From: Clostridia bacterium
GTDB taxonomy: Bacteria > Bacillota_A > Clostridia > Oscillospirales > CAG-272
DNA length: 43,278 nt
Direction of reading: 5' to 3'
NCBI GenBank assembly: GCA_017466455.1
Contig: JAFTUD010000019.1
Span: forward strand, 1-43,278
Below the pieces are notes generated by a model. That model was not told the DNA's origin. It saw only the letters and a list, made by a program, of their open reading frames with translations, and searched no databases. Within the stretch, counting starts at the first letter, position 1. Every line of letters starts with the position of its first letter. Below are positions 13,802 through 21,798 of the stretch, in pieces. A program made the position numbers and the translations under genes.

Positions 13802-14965
13802 ATGGCTAAAAAAGATAGTATGAGCATTATGAATGAATACAAGAATGCTCCTCAAAAGGAAAAGATTGAATCATCAAGGAAGCTTAAGGTTGCGATTATC
13901 GGTACGGGTTGGATTGCTGATGCGCACGCAAACAGGTACAAGGAGATGAGCGATGTTGAAATTGTTGCTCTTGCTGACCTTGTTCCCGGCAAGGCTGAAA
14001 AGTTTGCTGAGAAATGGGATATTAAGGGTGCAAGATGCTACCTTTCTCACAAGGACCTTCTTGATGCTGAGACGGACCTTGATGCGGTTTCTATTTGTAC
14101 ATACAACAGGACTCACGCAGAATGCACAATTTACGCTCTTAAGAAGGGTGTAAATGTTCTTTGCGAGAAGCCTATGTCAGTAACGCTTGAGGAAGCGGTT
14201 GAAATGCGCCGTGCCGAAAAGGAAAGCGGAAAAATTCTTTCTATCGGCTTCCAGCCAAGAATGGACCCTAACATGAAGAAGATTAAGGAAATTGTAGAGT
14301 CCGGTGTGCTTGGTGACATTTATTACATTCAAACAGGAGGTGGACGCAGAAGGGGTATTCCTACACCGTTTGGAACAACATTTATTGAGGACAAGACCGC
14401 AGGAATCGGCGCGATGGGTGACATTGGCTGTTACTCTCTTGATATGGTACTCAATGCTATCGGTTATCCAAAGCCACTTACTGTAAGCGGATACAAATCT
14501 GATTTCTTTGGCAAGGACCCAAAGACATATCCTTGGCACCCCGAATATGCGGAGCTTTTCGGTGTTGAGGACTTTGCGGCGGGCTTTATCCGTCTTGAGG
14601 GTGGAATTATTCTTGACTTCCGTATTGCGTGGGCTATGAACCTTGACACACCCGGTGACACAATCATTATGGGTAAGAAGGGCTCGCTTCGTATTCCATC
14701 AACCGAGTGCTGGAACGGTTCAGTTGGCGGACCCATGAAGGTATACAGTGAAATGGCAGGCTCTCAGGTTTGCACGGAAATTCCTATTATTCCCTCTCCC
14801 GACATTTTCCACGAGAAAATTCGTTCCTTCCTTGATGCTATAATCACGGGTGGAAGTGCACCTGTTCCAAGTGAGCAAATCATTATAAATCAAGCTATTA
14901 TTGACGGCATTATTAAGTCTGCTGAGCTTGGCAAGGAAATTGAGGTTGTAATTCCTGAGGTTTAA
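13802..14965 (+). CDS. Gfo/Idh/MocA-family NAD(P)-dependent sugar oxidoreductase
   Basis: The protein has 387 residues from ATG 13802 (GGAGG 7 nt upstream); the in-frame ATG at 13766 overlaps the -10 box and is rejected. A 30-residue hydrophilic lead precedes the Rossmann motif VAIIGTGWIADAHANRY. The family signature CEKPMSVTLEEA carries the EKP lysine, and the C-terminal alpha/beta substrate domain (GDIGCYSLDMVLNAIG with Asp and His candidates) is intact. Such enzymes oxidise or reduce sugars and inositols in the cytoplasm. The downstream beta-glucuronidase and rhamnose mutarotase suggest a role in catabolism of uncommon sugars or uronic acids. The exact substrate is not known. Confidence 0.88.
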   Translation: MAKKDSMSIMNEYKNAPQKEKIESSRKLKVAIIGTGWIADAHANRYKEMSDVEIVALADLVPGKAEKFAEKWDIKGARCYLSHKDLLDAETDLDAVSICTYNRTHAECTIYALKKGVNVLCEKPMSVTLEEAVEMRRAEKESGKILSIGFQPRMDPNMKKIKEIVESGVLGDIYYIQTGGGRRRGIPTPFGTTFIEDKTAGIGAMGDIGCYSLDMVLNAIGYPKPLTVSGYKSDFFGKDPKTYPWHPEYAELFGVEDFAAGFIRLEGGIILDFRIAWAMNLDTPGDTIIMGKKGSLRIPSTECWNGSVGGPMKVYSEMAGSQVCTEIPIIPSPDIFHEKIRSFLDAIITGGSAPVPSEQIIINQAIIDGIIKSAELGKEIEVVIPEV

Positions 14966-14983
14966 TTCAGGCTACAGGCATTC

Positions 14984-15013
14984 AAGCCCTCTCAACTCAA
15001 AGGCGAGGGGGTT
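14984..15013 (+). terminator. Weak hairpin after the Gfo/Idh gene, possible terminator
   Basis: CCCTC (14987-14991) pairs with GAGGG (15005-15009) across a 13-nt loop, followed only loosely by T residues. The call is tentative. Confidence 0.35.
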
Positions 15014-15120
15014 TGTGCTTTTAGAAATTCAATTCATCTGTATATTCGGCAATGGTGAGCAGGACTGCTACTCCGAGGCATAAGAGTGATGAATAAATTC
15101 ATCAATTTAATCACACATAC

Positions 15121-15149
15121 TTGAAATGCGTGTTATTGTATGATAAAGT
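15121..15149 (+). promoter_or_regulatory. Probable promoter of the GH2 gene
   Basis: TTGAAA (15121-15126), 17-nt spacer, TAAAGT (15144-15149), 34 nt before the ATG. The -10 is imperfect. Confidence 0.5.
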
Positions 15150-15182
15150 AAGAATATAAATATTTGAAATCTAAGGTGTACT

Positions 15183-16910
15183 ATGAAAAGATTATTTGAC
15201 GAGCATTTAAAAAGAAATGTAATTACGCTTAGCGGTGCTTGGCGCTTTGCCACTGACCCCGAAGACAAGGGTGAGGAAAACGGCTGGCAAAACGGGCTTG
15301 CAAATGCGCAGGCGGTAACTGTTCCCTCTCTTTGGAACAATGAGCTTGGCTTGCTCAATTATGAGGGCTGTGCTTGGTATGAAAAGAAATTTTTCTCAAA
15401 CGGCTCAACGCTTATGCTTGAGTTTGAGAGTATTATGACTCTTGCGACTGTATGGCTTGACGGAAAGAAAATCGGCGAGCATTACGGTGCGTTTACTCCG
15501 TTTGAATTTATCGTTACTGACCTTGAGTGCGGTGAGCATACGCTCGTTGTTCGCGCGGACAGCCGACTTGATGACAAGTCCTTCCCTCAAAGATATTGCG
15601 ACTGGTTTAACTACGGCGGTATTGCAAGAGATGTATTTGCGCACGAGCTAAGGGGCATTTCGGTACTTACAAATCATATTGCATATGAGCTTTCAGACAA
15701 GCTTGACTCAGCAAGCGTGCATGCCAAGCTTGAGCTTTACAATGCCTGCGCGGACAAGCTTTCCTCTAAGGTATTAGTAAGGGTTGATGACACGGTAATT
15801 TACGACGGTGTTATTACGCTTGACGGATATGAGCGCGTAACGATTGATACGCCGACGACAGTGATTAGCAATATTGAGCCTTGGGACATTGGCACGCCAA
15901 GGCTATACACTGTTACTGCGTCAACTGACACTGATGACTTGATTGACAAGATTGGCTTCAGAAAAATCGAGGTCAAAAACGGCGATATTGTTTTGAACGG
16001 AAAATCTATAGAGCTTCTTGGAGTCAACAGGCATGAGGAGCATCCCGAATGGGGCTTTGCCTTCCCTGCCAAGCTGATGAAGAAGGATATTGACCTGATT
16101 TTGGATATGAATTGCAATACTATCCGTGGCTCTCACTACCCTAACTCAAAAATCTTCGTTGATATGCTTGATGAAAGAGGAATTTTATTTTGGAGCGAGA
16201 TCCCTATGTGGGGCTGTGGCTTTAGCGAGCAAGCACTGCAGGACCCTGTAATTGCTGAGCGTGGCTTTAACATGCATAAGGAGATGGTAAAATACTATTA
16301 CAATCATCCCTGTATCGTTATTTGGGGTATGCACAACGAGATTGCTACATACTCTCCATACACATATCCGCTTTCCGAGAAATGGAGTAGTTATCTAAGA
16401 GAGAATGGCGGAAATCGCCTTATTACTCACGCATCTAATCATCCGTTAAAGGACAATGACATGGACCTTGATGATATTATCTGTATCAACATATACCATG
16501 GCTGGTATAGATATGGTGGCTACGATGGAACTCTTGCTGACTGGGACAAGATGATTGAGCAATTTGGTGTGCGTCGTAAGGAAAAGGGCTGGGACGACAA
16601 GCCTGTTATAATGAGCGAGTTTGGAGCTGCGGCGCTTGCGGGCTACCATTCACACTTTGACACAGTCCGTTGGAGTGAGGAGTATCAAAGAGATTTGCTT
16701 GAATACACTCTTGAGCTGTTCCACAAGACCGATTATATGAGGGGCACTTATATTTGGCAATTCTGCAACATAAGGACCTCTGCTTCTATGGATATTAACC
16801 GTGTAAGATATTTCAACAACAAGGGTATTCTTGATGAGTATCGCAACCCCAAAGCGGCCTACTTTAAGGTTAAGGAGCTTTACGGTCGCTACGCTAAGGA
16901 AGGCAAATAA
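15183..16910 (+). CDS. uidA: Glycoside hydrolase family 2, probable beta-glucuronidase
   Basis: This is a 575-residue cytoplasmic enzyme (no signal peptide). It has the GH2 order: sugar-binding jelly roll (~10-160, with LSGAWRFATDP and WYEKKF), immunoglobulin-like domain (~165-260), TIM barrel (~265-575, opening LNGKSIELLGVNRHEEHP). The acid/base is Glu386 in WGMHNEIAT and the nucleophile is Glu479 in IMSEFGAAALAGYH. Asn545-x-Lys547 (FNNKGIL) aligns with the N-x-K pair that binds the glucuronide carboxylate in Escherichia coli GUS, which favours glucuronidase over galactosidase. No long insertion is visible at the entrance loop. The ribosome site is weak (AAGGTG). Substrates could be host or drug glucuronides or oligosaccharides from plant glycans. 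Confidence 0.85.
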   Translation: MKRLFDEHLKRNVITLSGAWRFATDPEDKGEENGWQNGLANAQAVTVPSLWNNELGLLNYEGCAWYEKKFFSNGSTLMLEFESIMTLATVWLDGKKIGEHYGAFTPFEFIVTDLECGEHTLVVRADSRLDDKSFPQRYCDWFNYGGIARDVFAHELRGISVLTNHIAYELSDKLDSASVHAKLELYNACADKLSSKVLVRVDDTVIYDGVITLDGYERVTIDTPTTVISNIEPWDIGTPRLYTVTASTDTDDLIDKIGFRKIEVKNGDIVLNGKSIELLGVNRHEEHPEWGFAFPAKLMKKDIDLILDMNCNTIRGSHYPNSKIFVDMLDERGILFWSEIPMWGCGFSEQALQDPVIAERGFNMHKEMVKYYYNHPCIVIWGMHNEIATYSPYTYPLSEKWSSYLRENGGNRLITHASNHPLKDNDMDLDDIICINIYHGWYRYGGYDGTLADWDKMIEQFGVRRKEKGWDDKPVIMSEFGAAALAGYHSHFDTVRWSEEYQRDLLEYTLELFHKTDYMRGTYIWQFCNIRTSASMDINRVRYFNNKGILDEYRNPKAAYFKVKELYGRYAKEGK

Positions 16911-16937
16911 ATAAGGCGCTATTATCGCAACAAAAGC

Positions 16938-16969
16938 AAAACCGATTGAACATTTTCAGTCGGTTTTTT
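16938..16969 (+). terminator. Terminator of the beta-glucuronidase gene
   Basis: 12-bp stem AAAACCGATTGA / TCAGTCGGTTTT with one G-U pair, 6-nt loop and T6. Confidence 0.82.
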
Positions 16970-16991
16970 GTTATATAGTTAACATATATTA

Positions 16992-17020
16992 TTGATTTTT
17001 GCGCGGGGGTATGATATACT
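16992..17020 (+). promoter_or_regulatory. Promoter of the rhamnose mutarotase gene
   Basis: TTGATT (16992-16997), 17-nt spacer, TATACT (17015-17020), 23 nt before ATG 17044. Confidence 0.58.
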
Positions 17021-17043
17021 TATTTTAAGAAAGGCGGTGTATT

Positions 17044-17370
17044 ATGGAAAAGTACGCTTGGAAGGCAAAAATCGTTGACGGGACTATTGATGAATATATC
17101 CGTCGCCACGATGAAATATGGGATGAAATGAAAGAGGTTTTGGCAAATGCGGGAATTGTCAACTACACTATTTGGAATGTTGGCAACGAGCTTTTTGGCT
17201 ATTACGAATGTGAAAGGGGCATTGAGTACGCTACAAGGGTACAGGCGCAAAGCCCTGTTGTTGATAAATGGAATGAATATATGAAGGATATTCTGATTAT
17301 GGAGCTTGATCCTATAACGGGCGCACAGCCACAGCTTACAAAGGTGTTTTCGTTTAAGGAAAGGAACTGA
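17044..17370 (+). CDS. rhaM: L-rhamnose mutarotase
   Basis: The 108-residue length matches RhaM/YiiL (about 104). The family layout is visible: an N-terminal strand WKAKIVDG, EYIRRHDEIWDEM with the conserved His and the Arg/Glu helix, GIVNYTIWNVGNELFGYYEC, and the C-terminal ... WNEYMKDILI. The enzyme interconverts alpha and beta anomers of L-rhamnose (or fucose-like sugars) in the cytoplasm. A good ribosome site (AAAGGCGG) and promoter precede it. No rhamnose isomerase, kinase or aldolase is in this window. The membrane protein gene starts 1 nt after its stop. Confidence 0.85.
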   Translation: MEKYAWKAKIVDGTIDEYIRRHDEIWDEMKEVLANAGIVNYTIWNVGNELFGYYECERGIEYATRVQAQSPVVDKWNEYMKDILIMELDPITGAQPQLTKVFSFKERN

Positions 17371-17371
17371 A

Positions 17372-18166
17372 ATGAAGGACAATGTGACATCATTTATATA
17401 CTACGGCTCTCAAAACTACATATCTCTTGAAAGTCTTAGGCTCATGGTGCCCTGTGCGTTTTTATTTATGAGCTTCTGCTCGCTTGTAGTAAGCATTGTT
17501 TCACAACGCCTTATTATTGGAATAGTCTTTTTATCGCTTGTTGCTATATACGCAGTTATTGTTTACACCTTTCATTTGTGGTGTCCGAAGCCATCGTTTG
17601 CATGTCGCTTTGCAATGAGTGCGTTTAGCTCATTTTCGATTAGTATCATTTTTCAAGTGTGGGCTTATTCCTTTTTGCTTGCCTCGGGGCTTATTGACAT
17701 ATGGGATATTTTGATAGCTATTGTGATTCAGGCAGTGCCTGCGGTGGCTTGCATTTTAATAGCGAATGCAAAAATAAAAAGTGGCGCATATCTAAAAAAG
17801 ATATCGGTAAAGACTACGGTTTGCATGGGCGGTATATCCGCTGCCTCGGTTGCGGGAATACATCTTGCAAGAAGGCTTGGTGAGATTAGCCAGCATACTG
17901 CATCTATCATTGTTATGGCGTGCGTAACCTTGCTTGGCGTAATTTTCGCGAGTGCGGGCACTATGCACATAATGAAGCTTTATCTTTGCAAAAAATACGA
18001 AATTAAGTGTGACAAGGACGGAAGCACGGTTTCCGAGCTACTTATTTTGCCAAAAAAGCCAAAAAAAGGCTTGATAAGAAGAATATGGTCGGTTGCATGG
18101 AAGGTGCTTGTCTTAATACTTGCTATTGCTATTCTTTTCGGAATTTACGAGTCGGTCAATGCTTGA
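17372..18166 (+). CDS. Multi-pass membrane protein of unknown function
   Basis: This is a 264-residue protein with roughly six or seven hydrophobic segments (about residues 25-45, 46-68, 85-105, 112-132, 150-168, 178-205 and 240-260) and a short basic loop (KKPKKGLIRR) before the last one. I recognise no transporter or enzyme motif. It starts 1 nt after the rhaM stop, so it is translationally coupled to rhaM. Whether it shares a function with the sugar genes is not known. Confidence 0.7.
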   Translation: MKDNVTSFIYYGSQNYISLESLRLMVPCAFLFMSFCSLVVSIVSQRLIIGIVFLSLVAIYAVIVYTFHLWCPKPSFACRFAMSAFSSFSISIIFQVWAYSFLLASGLIDIWDILIAIVIQAVPAVACILIANAKIKSGAYLKKISVKTTVCMGGISAASVAGIHLARRLGEISQHTASIIVMACVTLLGVIFASAGTMHIMKLYLCKKYEIKCDKDGSTVSELLILPKKPKKGLIRRIWSVAWKVLVLILAIAILFGIYESVNA

Positions 18167-18215
18167 GCGCTCGTTACAATTTAGTTGATTTTAATTTTAT
18201 ACATAAGGAGATATT

Positions 18216-18839
18216 ATGAGAATTTTATTTCAAGGTGATTCAATCACGGATGCGGGTAGGAGCTACTCTGACAACAAGAATTTAGGCTTTGGCTATGCAA
18301 GGCTTGTTGAAGCCTCGCTTGGCTTTGATGAGCCAAATCACGAGTTTTTCAACAGAGGCATAAGCGGTAACAGGATTGTCGATGTTTACGCAAGAATCAA
18401 GAGCGACATTATCAATCTTAAGCCCGATTTAATGAGCATTTTGATCGGTGTAAACGATGTATGGCACGAAATCGGCGACTCGCCAAACGGCGTTGATGCA
18501 GACAAGTTTTACAAGATTTACTCAATGCTTATTACCGAGATTAAGGAAGCGCTTCCTGACATTAAGATTATGATTTTAGAGCCATTTGTGCTAAGGGCTT
18601 GCTCTACTGACGCTAACTGGGAATTGTTTTCAAGTGAGGTGCCTAAGCGCGCAGAAATGGCAAGAAGGATTGCCAAGGACTTCTCTCTCCCCTTTGTCGC
18701 GCTTCAAGAGGGCTTTGACAAGCTTGCTACGGTAAGGGAAAATGACTACTGGCTTGGCGACGGAGTGCATCCTACCGCTAAGGGTCATGAGTTTATTAAG
18801 CGCGAATGGCTAAAGGCATACAAGGATATGGTAAAATAA
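18216..18839 (+). CDS. SGNH/GDSL hydrolase (acyl esterase)
   Basis: This is a 207-residue cytoplasmic protein. All SGNH blocks are present: GDSI (Ser9), the Gly of NRGISGNR (~48-52), Asn80 in LIGVNDVWHE, and DGVHPTAKGH near residue 183 with the catalytic Asp and His. It resembles the single-domain lysophospholipase L1 / acetylxylan or rhamnogalacturonan acetylesterase group. Given the neighbours (glucuronidase, rhamnose mutarotase) a carbohydrate deacetylase is plausible, but the substrate is not determined. It has a strong ribosome site (AAGGAGA). Its stop overlaps the start of the next gene in TAATG. Confidence 0.85.
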   Translation: MRILFQGDSITDAGRSYSDNKNLGFGYARLVEASLGFDEPNHEFFNRGISGNRIVDVYARIKSDIINLKPDLMSILIGVNDVWHEIGDSPNGVDADKFYKIYSMLITEIKEALPDIKIMILEPFVLRACSTDANWELFSSEVPKRAEMARRIAKDFSLPFVALQEGFDKLATVRENDYWLGDGVHPTAKGHEFIKREWLKAYKDMVK

Positions 18840-19558
18840 TGGATACAGTAAAATTCAGCAAGGGAAACACTCGCGTTATCGCACACAGGGGGCTTTCCGG
18901 ACTTGAGGTTGAGAACACCTACTCCTCGTTCGTGGCGGGGGCAAATCGCTCCTACTACGGGATTGAGACGGATATTCACCTCTCTTGCGACGGACATTTT
19001 GTAATAAGCCATGATGACAATTTTTCAAGGCTTGCGGGTGATGAGCGCAAAATTGCGGATATGACGCTTGATGAGATACAAAAAATCGTTCTTACAAGTA
19101 AGGACGGGAACAGGGACAACTGCGCGATCCGCCCTGCGACCTTAGAGGATTATTTAAGCGTTATAAGAAGGTATTCAAAGCATGCGGTGATTGAGCTGAA
19201 GGCTAACTTTTCGCTTGACGATGTATCTCGCATTATTGAGATTGTAAAATCATACGCTTCGCTTGATGATGTGACTTTTATTTCCTTTGAGCTTGAAAAT
19301 CTTATCAAGGTCAGAGAGCTTTTGCCGCAGCAAAGCGTACAGTATTTGATTTGGCATTTGACTGATGAGCAAATTGACATGCTCGCTACACGCAAGATGG
19401 ACGCTGATGTATGGTGTGTCGAGCTAACTAAGGAGCAAATTGATAAGGCGCACGCCCGTGGCATTAAGGTGAACTGCTGGACTGTTAACGAGGCTTGTGA
19501 CGGCGAAAGGCTTGCTTCCTGGGGGATTGATTTTATTACAACAAATATTCTTGAATAA
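18839..19558 (+). CDS. Glycerophosphodiester phosphodiesterase (GDPD family)
   Basis: The protein has 239 residues from ATG 18839, which overlaps the previous stop by one base (TAATG) behind AAGGATAT. A longer in-frame start at 18806 lies inside the upstream gene and is not preferred. The GDPD catalytic residues are present: HRG at 16-18, Glu43 and Asp45 in GIETDIHLS, and His58 in VISHDD. There is no signal peptide, so it is cytoplasmic. It hydrolyses glycerophosphodiesters to glycerol 3-phosphate and an alcohol. Coupling to the SGNH esterase gene suggests a lipid or glycan deacylation step followed by diester cleavage; that link is inference. Confidence 0.88.
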   Translation: MDTVKFSKGNTRVIAHRGLSGLEVENTYSSFVAGANRSYYGIETDIHLSCDGHFVISHDDNFSRLAGDERKIADMTLDEIQKIVLTSKDGNRDNCAIRPATLEDYLSVIRRYSKHAVIELKANFSLDDVSRIIEIVKSYASLDDVTFISFELENLIKVRELLPQQSVQYLIWHLTDEQIDMLATRKMDADVWCVELTKEQIDKAHARGIKVNCWTVNEACDGERLASWGIDFITTNILE

Positions 19559-19560
19559 CA

Positions 19561-19586
19561 AAAAGCACCTTACGGTGCTTTTTTTG
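19561..19586. terminator. Bidirectional terminator between GDPD and larA-like genes
   Basis: AAAAGCACC / GGTGCTTTT stem with loop TTAC and a following T run; convergent genes lie on both sides. Confidence 0.88.
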
Positions 19587-19600
19587 TTTATTGAGTGATG

Positions 19601-20872
19601 TTATTTTTGAACGATTACGGACACGCCGTCGGGGATAGCGACGATTTCAAGGGTGTCTTTATTGAGAATTTTACGGGCAATATCAAGCGCCTCTCTGATT
19701 GAGTGGGCGGGGGTCATGTGCATTTTTTCAACCACATCATCGGGTGCGTCGGAGATATAGATAACCTTAGCACGCATAAGGACACGGAGCATTACCTGTG
19801 TTTGCCATTGGTCGGGGATTGTTTCGTTTCTTCCGCGAGAGAGGAAGATATCCATTGTCTTATTTATATCGCTTTCATCGGCAAGCTGATGATAAAAATG
19901 GTCACCGCCTATGCCGTCATTTGATTTTGCAAGCATTATAATAACTCCGCCCTGCTTAACGGTTGCCTCGCCTGCGGTCATTCCCTTTACTGCTTGGTAG
20001 ATATTTTGGTCAAGGGGATATCCGCCGTTTGTGGTGATTACGACATCGGCTTCTCTTGCCTTTACGCCACACAGGGTTGACAAAAATGATGTGCCTGCCT
20101 TATGTGCCATCTCAATATCGCCTGCCACTGCGTGGATTACCTCTTTCTTAGTATTCAGAATTACATTTACGATAAATGCAAGCCTTGCCCTTTTGCCTGC
20201 CCAGAGCATATCCTCGTGCATGGGGTTGCCATCGAGAATTCCTGTCCTTGAATTAGGGTGGGCGATAAATTCGGAGCAATGGTTGGCAAGGACTGTGCTT
20301 CTGCCACAGATGCCCGGAAGAACGCTTTTTCTTCCGCCCGAATAGCCTGCAAAGAAATGTGGCTCAATAAAGCCCTCGGATACGAGAAGGTCGGCATCAA
20401 GGGCGATTTTATTCACCTCACATGCTCCGCCTGAGGGGAGTGTGCCGATATTTACGAGCTTTTCTCTTTCATCGCAGTCGTGAATGTAGATTTCAACGCT
20501 ATTTACAATGTCCTCGCCGAATTTATCAACAAGCTCCTGCTTTGTTGTGCCTCGGTGGCACCCTGTGGCTATTAAAATAGTGATTTTGGCATCGGGGCTT
20601 GCTTTTCTTATCTCCCTTAGCATTGGGGGGATAATCACCTTACTTGGCACAGGACGGGTATGGTCACTTGCTATTATTACGATGTTTTTCTTGCCCTTAG
20701 CAAGCTCGCAAAGCGGTGCGCTACCGATGGGGTTATTAAGTGCGTTTTCTACTAACTGCTCCGCACTCAGGCTTGGCTTATATTCCTTGATTTCAAGGGT
20801 TGCGACAAGCTCGTTTTCATTAAAATCATGGGTAAGATGCTCCTTACCGTATGGGAATGCTACTGTCTTCAT
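19601..20872 (-). CDS. larA: LarA-family nickel-pincer racemase/epimerase
   Basis: The 423-residue length matches LarA, the lactate racemase that carries the nickel-pincer (NPN) cofactor bound to a Lys. Family motifs are visible: IIASDHTRPVPSKVI, ILIATGCHRGTT, IYIHDCDE, EPHFFAGYSGGRKSVLPGI (with the candidate cofactor Lys), HPNSRTG and ITTNGGYPLDQNIYQAVKGM. LarA homologues also racemise other alpha-hydroxy acids, so D/L-lactate is only the likeliest substrate. The cofactor-making genes larB, larC and larE are not in this window. ATG 20872 follows AAAGGAG. It lies 54 nt downstream of an unknown gene and probably shares its transcript. Confidence 0.88.
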   Translation of the reverse strand: MKTVAFPYGKEHLTHDFNENELVATLEIKEYKPSLSAEQLVENALNNPIGSAPLCELAKGKKNIVIIASDHTRPVPSKVIIPPMLREIRKASPDAKITILIATGCHRGTTKQELVDKFGEDIVNSVEIYIHDCDEREKLVNIGTLPSGGACEVNKIALDADLLVSEGFIEPHFFAGYSGGRKSVLPGICGRSTVLANHCSEFIAHPNSRTGILDGNPMHEDMLWAGKRARLAFIVNVILNTKKEVIHAVAGDIEMAHKAGTSFLSTLCGVKAREADVVITTNGGYPLDQNIYQAVKGMTAGEATVKQGGVIIMLAKSNDGIGGDHFYHQLADESDINKTMDIFLSRGRNETIPDQWQTQVMLRVLMRAKVIYISDAPDDVVEKMHMTPAHSIREALDIARKILNKDTLEIVAIPDGVSVIVQK

Positions 20873-20926
20873 ATTTTCTCCTTTAGCAATACATCAAGCG
20901 CCCCTTTGGGGCTATTATCTCAAAAA

Positions 20927-21574
20927 TCAATAATCACGCATTGGAAGCTTTTCATCGGGGTCAATTATATAAAGAAAATCAAAGAAGTTATAGGGGTATT
21001 CAAAGCTACCGCCAGTGGTCTTTTGCTCCCCGTCCTCAAAGATGAAGGTGACGCTCCACGCATCGCTTATGAGGAAGTATATACTGTAGGCATCGCAGGT
21101 ATAGTCCTTCTTCCACTCGCCGATATATAGCTCGGAAATTGCCTCTAATATTTGATATTTATCAAGAGTATAAAGCTCCTCGTTTTCAATCGCCCTCAGG
21201 TCCTTTGCGACCATTTTATCGCCTGTGAAGTCAAATTCATACTCATATTCGTTTGCTGCCTCTTTATTCTTTAAGAGGATTTTTTGAAGGGTTGTGAGCT
21301 TTGATTGGAAGCGTGCGCTATCAACATCGGTGCGTGAGGGGGTATAGGTAAGCCCTCTTTTTTCAAGCTCGGCAGCTGCGGCATTTATTGACTCTCTTAA
21401 GAAGCCGATTTCAAGAAGCGTCCTTTCAATGTCAACATCGTGGTCCTCATCATCAGTATATGGCTTTAGCTCTATTGCTCTTTTACACAGACCGATTCGC
21501 ACCTTATCGCCCCTTATTGAGCTTCTTATTTCCTCCTCGGTCATATTTTGAAAATCCTTACCTACGAATATCAT
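20927..21574 (-). CDS. Unknown acidic 215-residue protein upstream of larA
   Basis: I do not recognise this protein. It is acidic (many Asp/Glu) and has no signal peptide. Residues 10-110 are mostly helical with charged heptad-like runs (TEEEIRSSIRGDKVRIGLCKRAIEL), and residues 120-215 are richer in strands (AYSIYFLISDAWSVTFIFEDG). It has a consensus promoter and an AAAAGGAGAAAATAA ribosome site, and is followed 54 nt later by larA. The intergenic gap has a GC hairpin (AGCGCCCC-TTT-GGGGCT, ~20896-20912) without a U tract, which could modulate downstream expression. Confidence 0.65.
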   Translation of the reverse strand: MIFVGKDFQNMTEEEIRSSIRGDKVRIGLCKRAIELKPYTDDEDHDVDIERTLLEIGFLRESINAAAAELEKRGLTYTPSRTDVDSARFQSKLTTLQKILLKNKEAANEYEYEFDFTGDKMVAKDLRAIENEELYTLDKYQILEAISELYIGEWKKDYTCDAYSIYFLISDAWSVTFIFEDGEQKTTGGSFEYPYNFFDFLYIIDPDEKLPMRDY

Positions 21575-21614
21575 TTATTTTCTCCTTTTCACGGTAATTC
21601 ATCTTGATGTATTT

Positions 21615-21643
21615 ATTTTATCACTAATCAAAGGAAAGGTCAA
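21615..21643 (-). promoter_or_regulatory. Promoter of the unknown gene-larA transcript
   Basis: Minus-strand TTGACC (21638-21643), 17-nt spacer, TAAAAT (21615-21620). Confidence 0.7.
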
Positions 21644-21717
21644 GGGGATAATCGTTTTTTTAGGCGCGGGGGTTGAAAATCCGTTTGCGGTTTTTGAGGT
21701 CAAATGGTTGATTTTTA

Positions 21718-21746
21718 TTGACTTATACGGTGCGTGGTGGTATAAT
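21718..21746 (+). promoter_or_regulatory. Promoter of the GH5-mscL operon
   Basis: TTGACT (21718-21723), 17-nt spacer, TATAAT (21741-21746), 52 nt before ATG 21799. Confidence 0.75.
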
Positions 21747-21798
21747 TTAGGTGTAATTTAGCAAAAATATGCCTTTTTATCGGCACAGGGGGGCGTTT

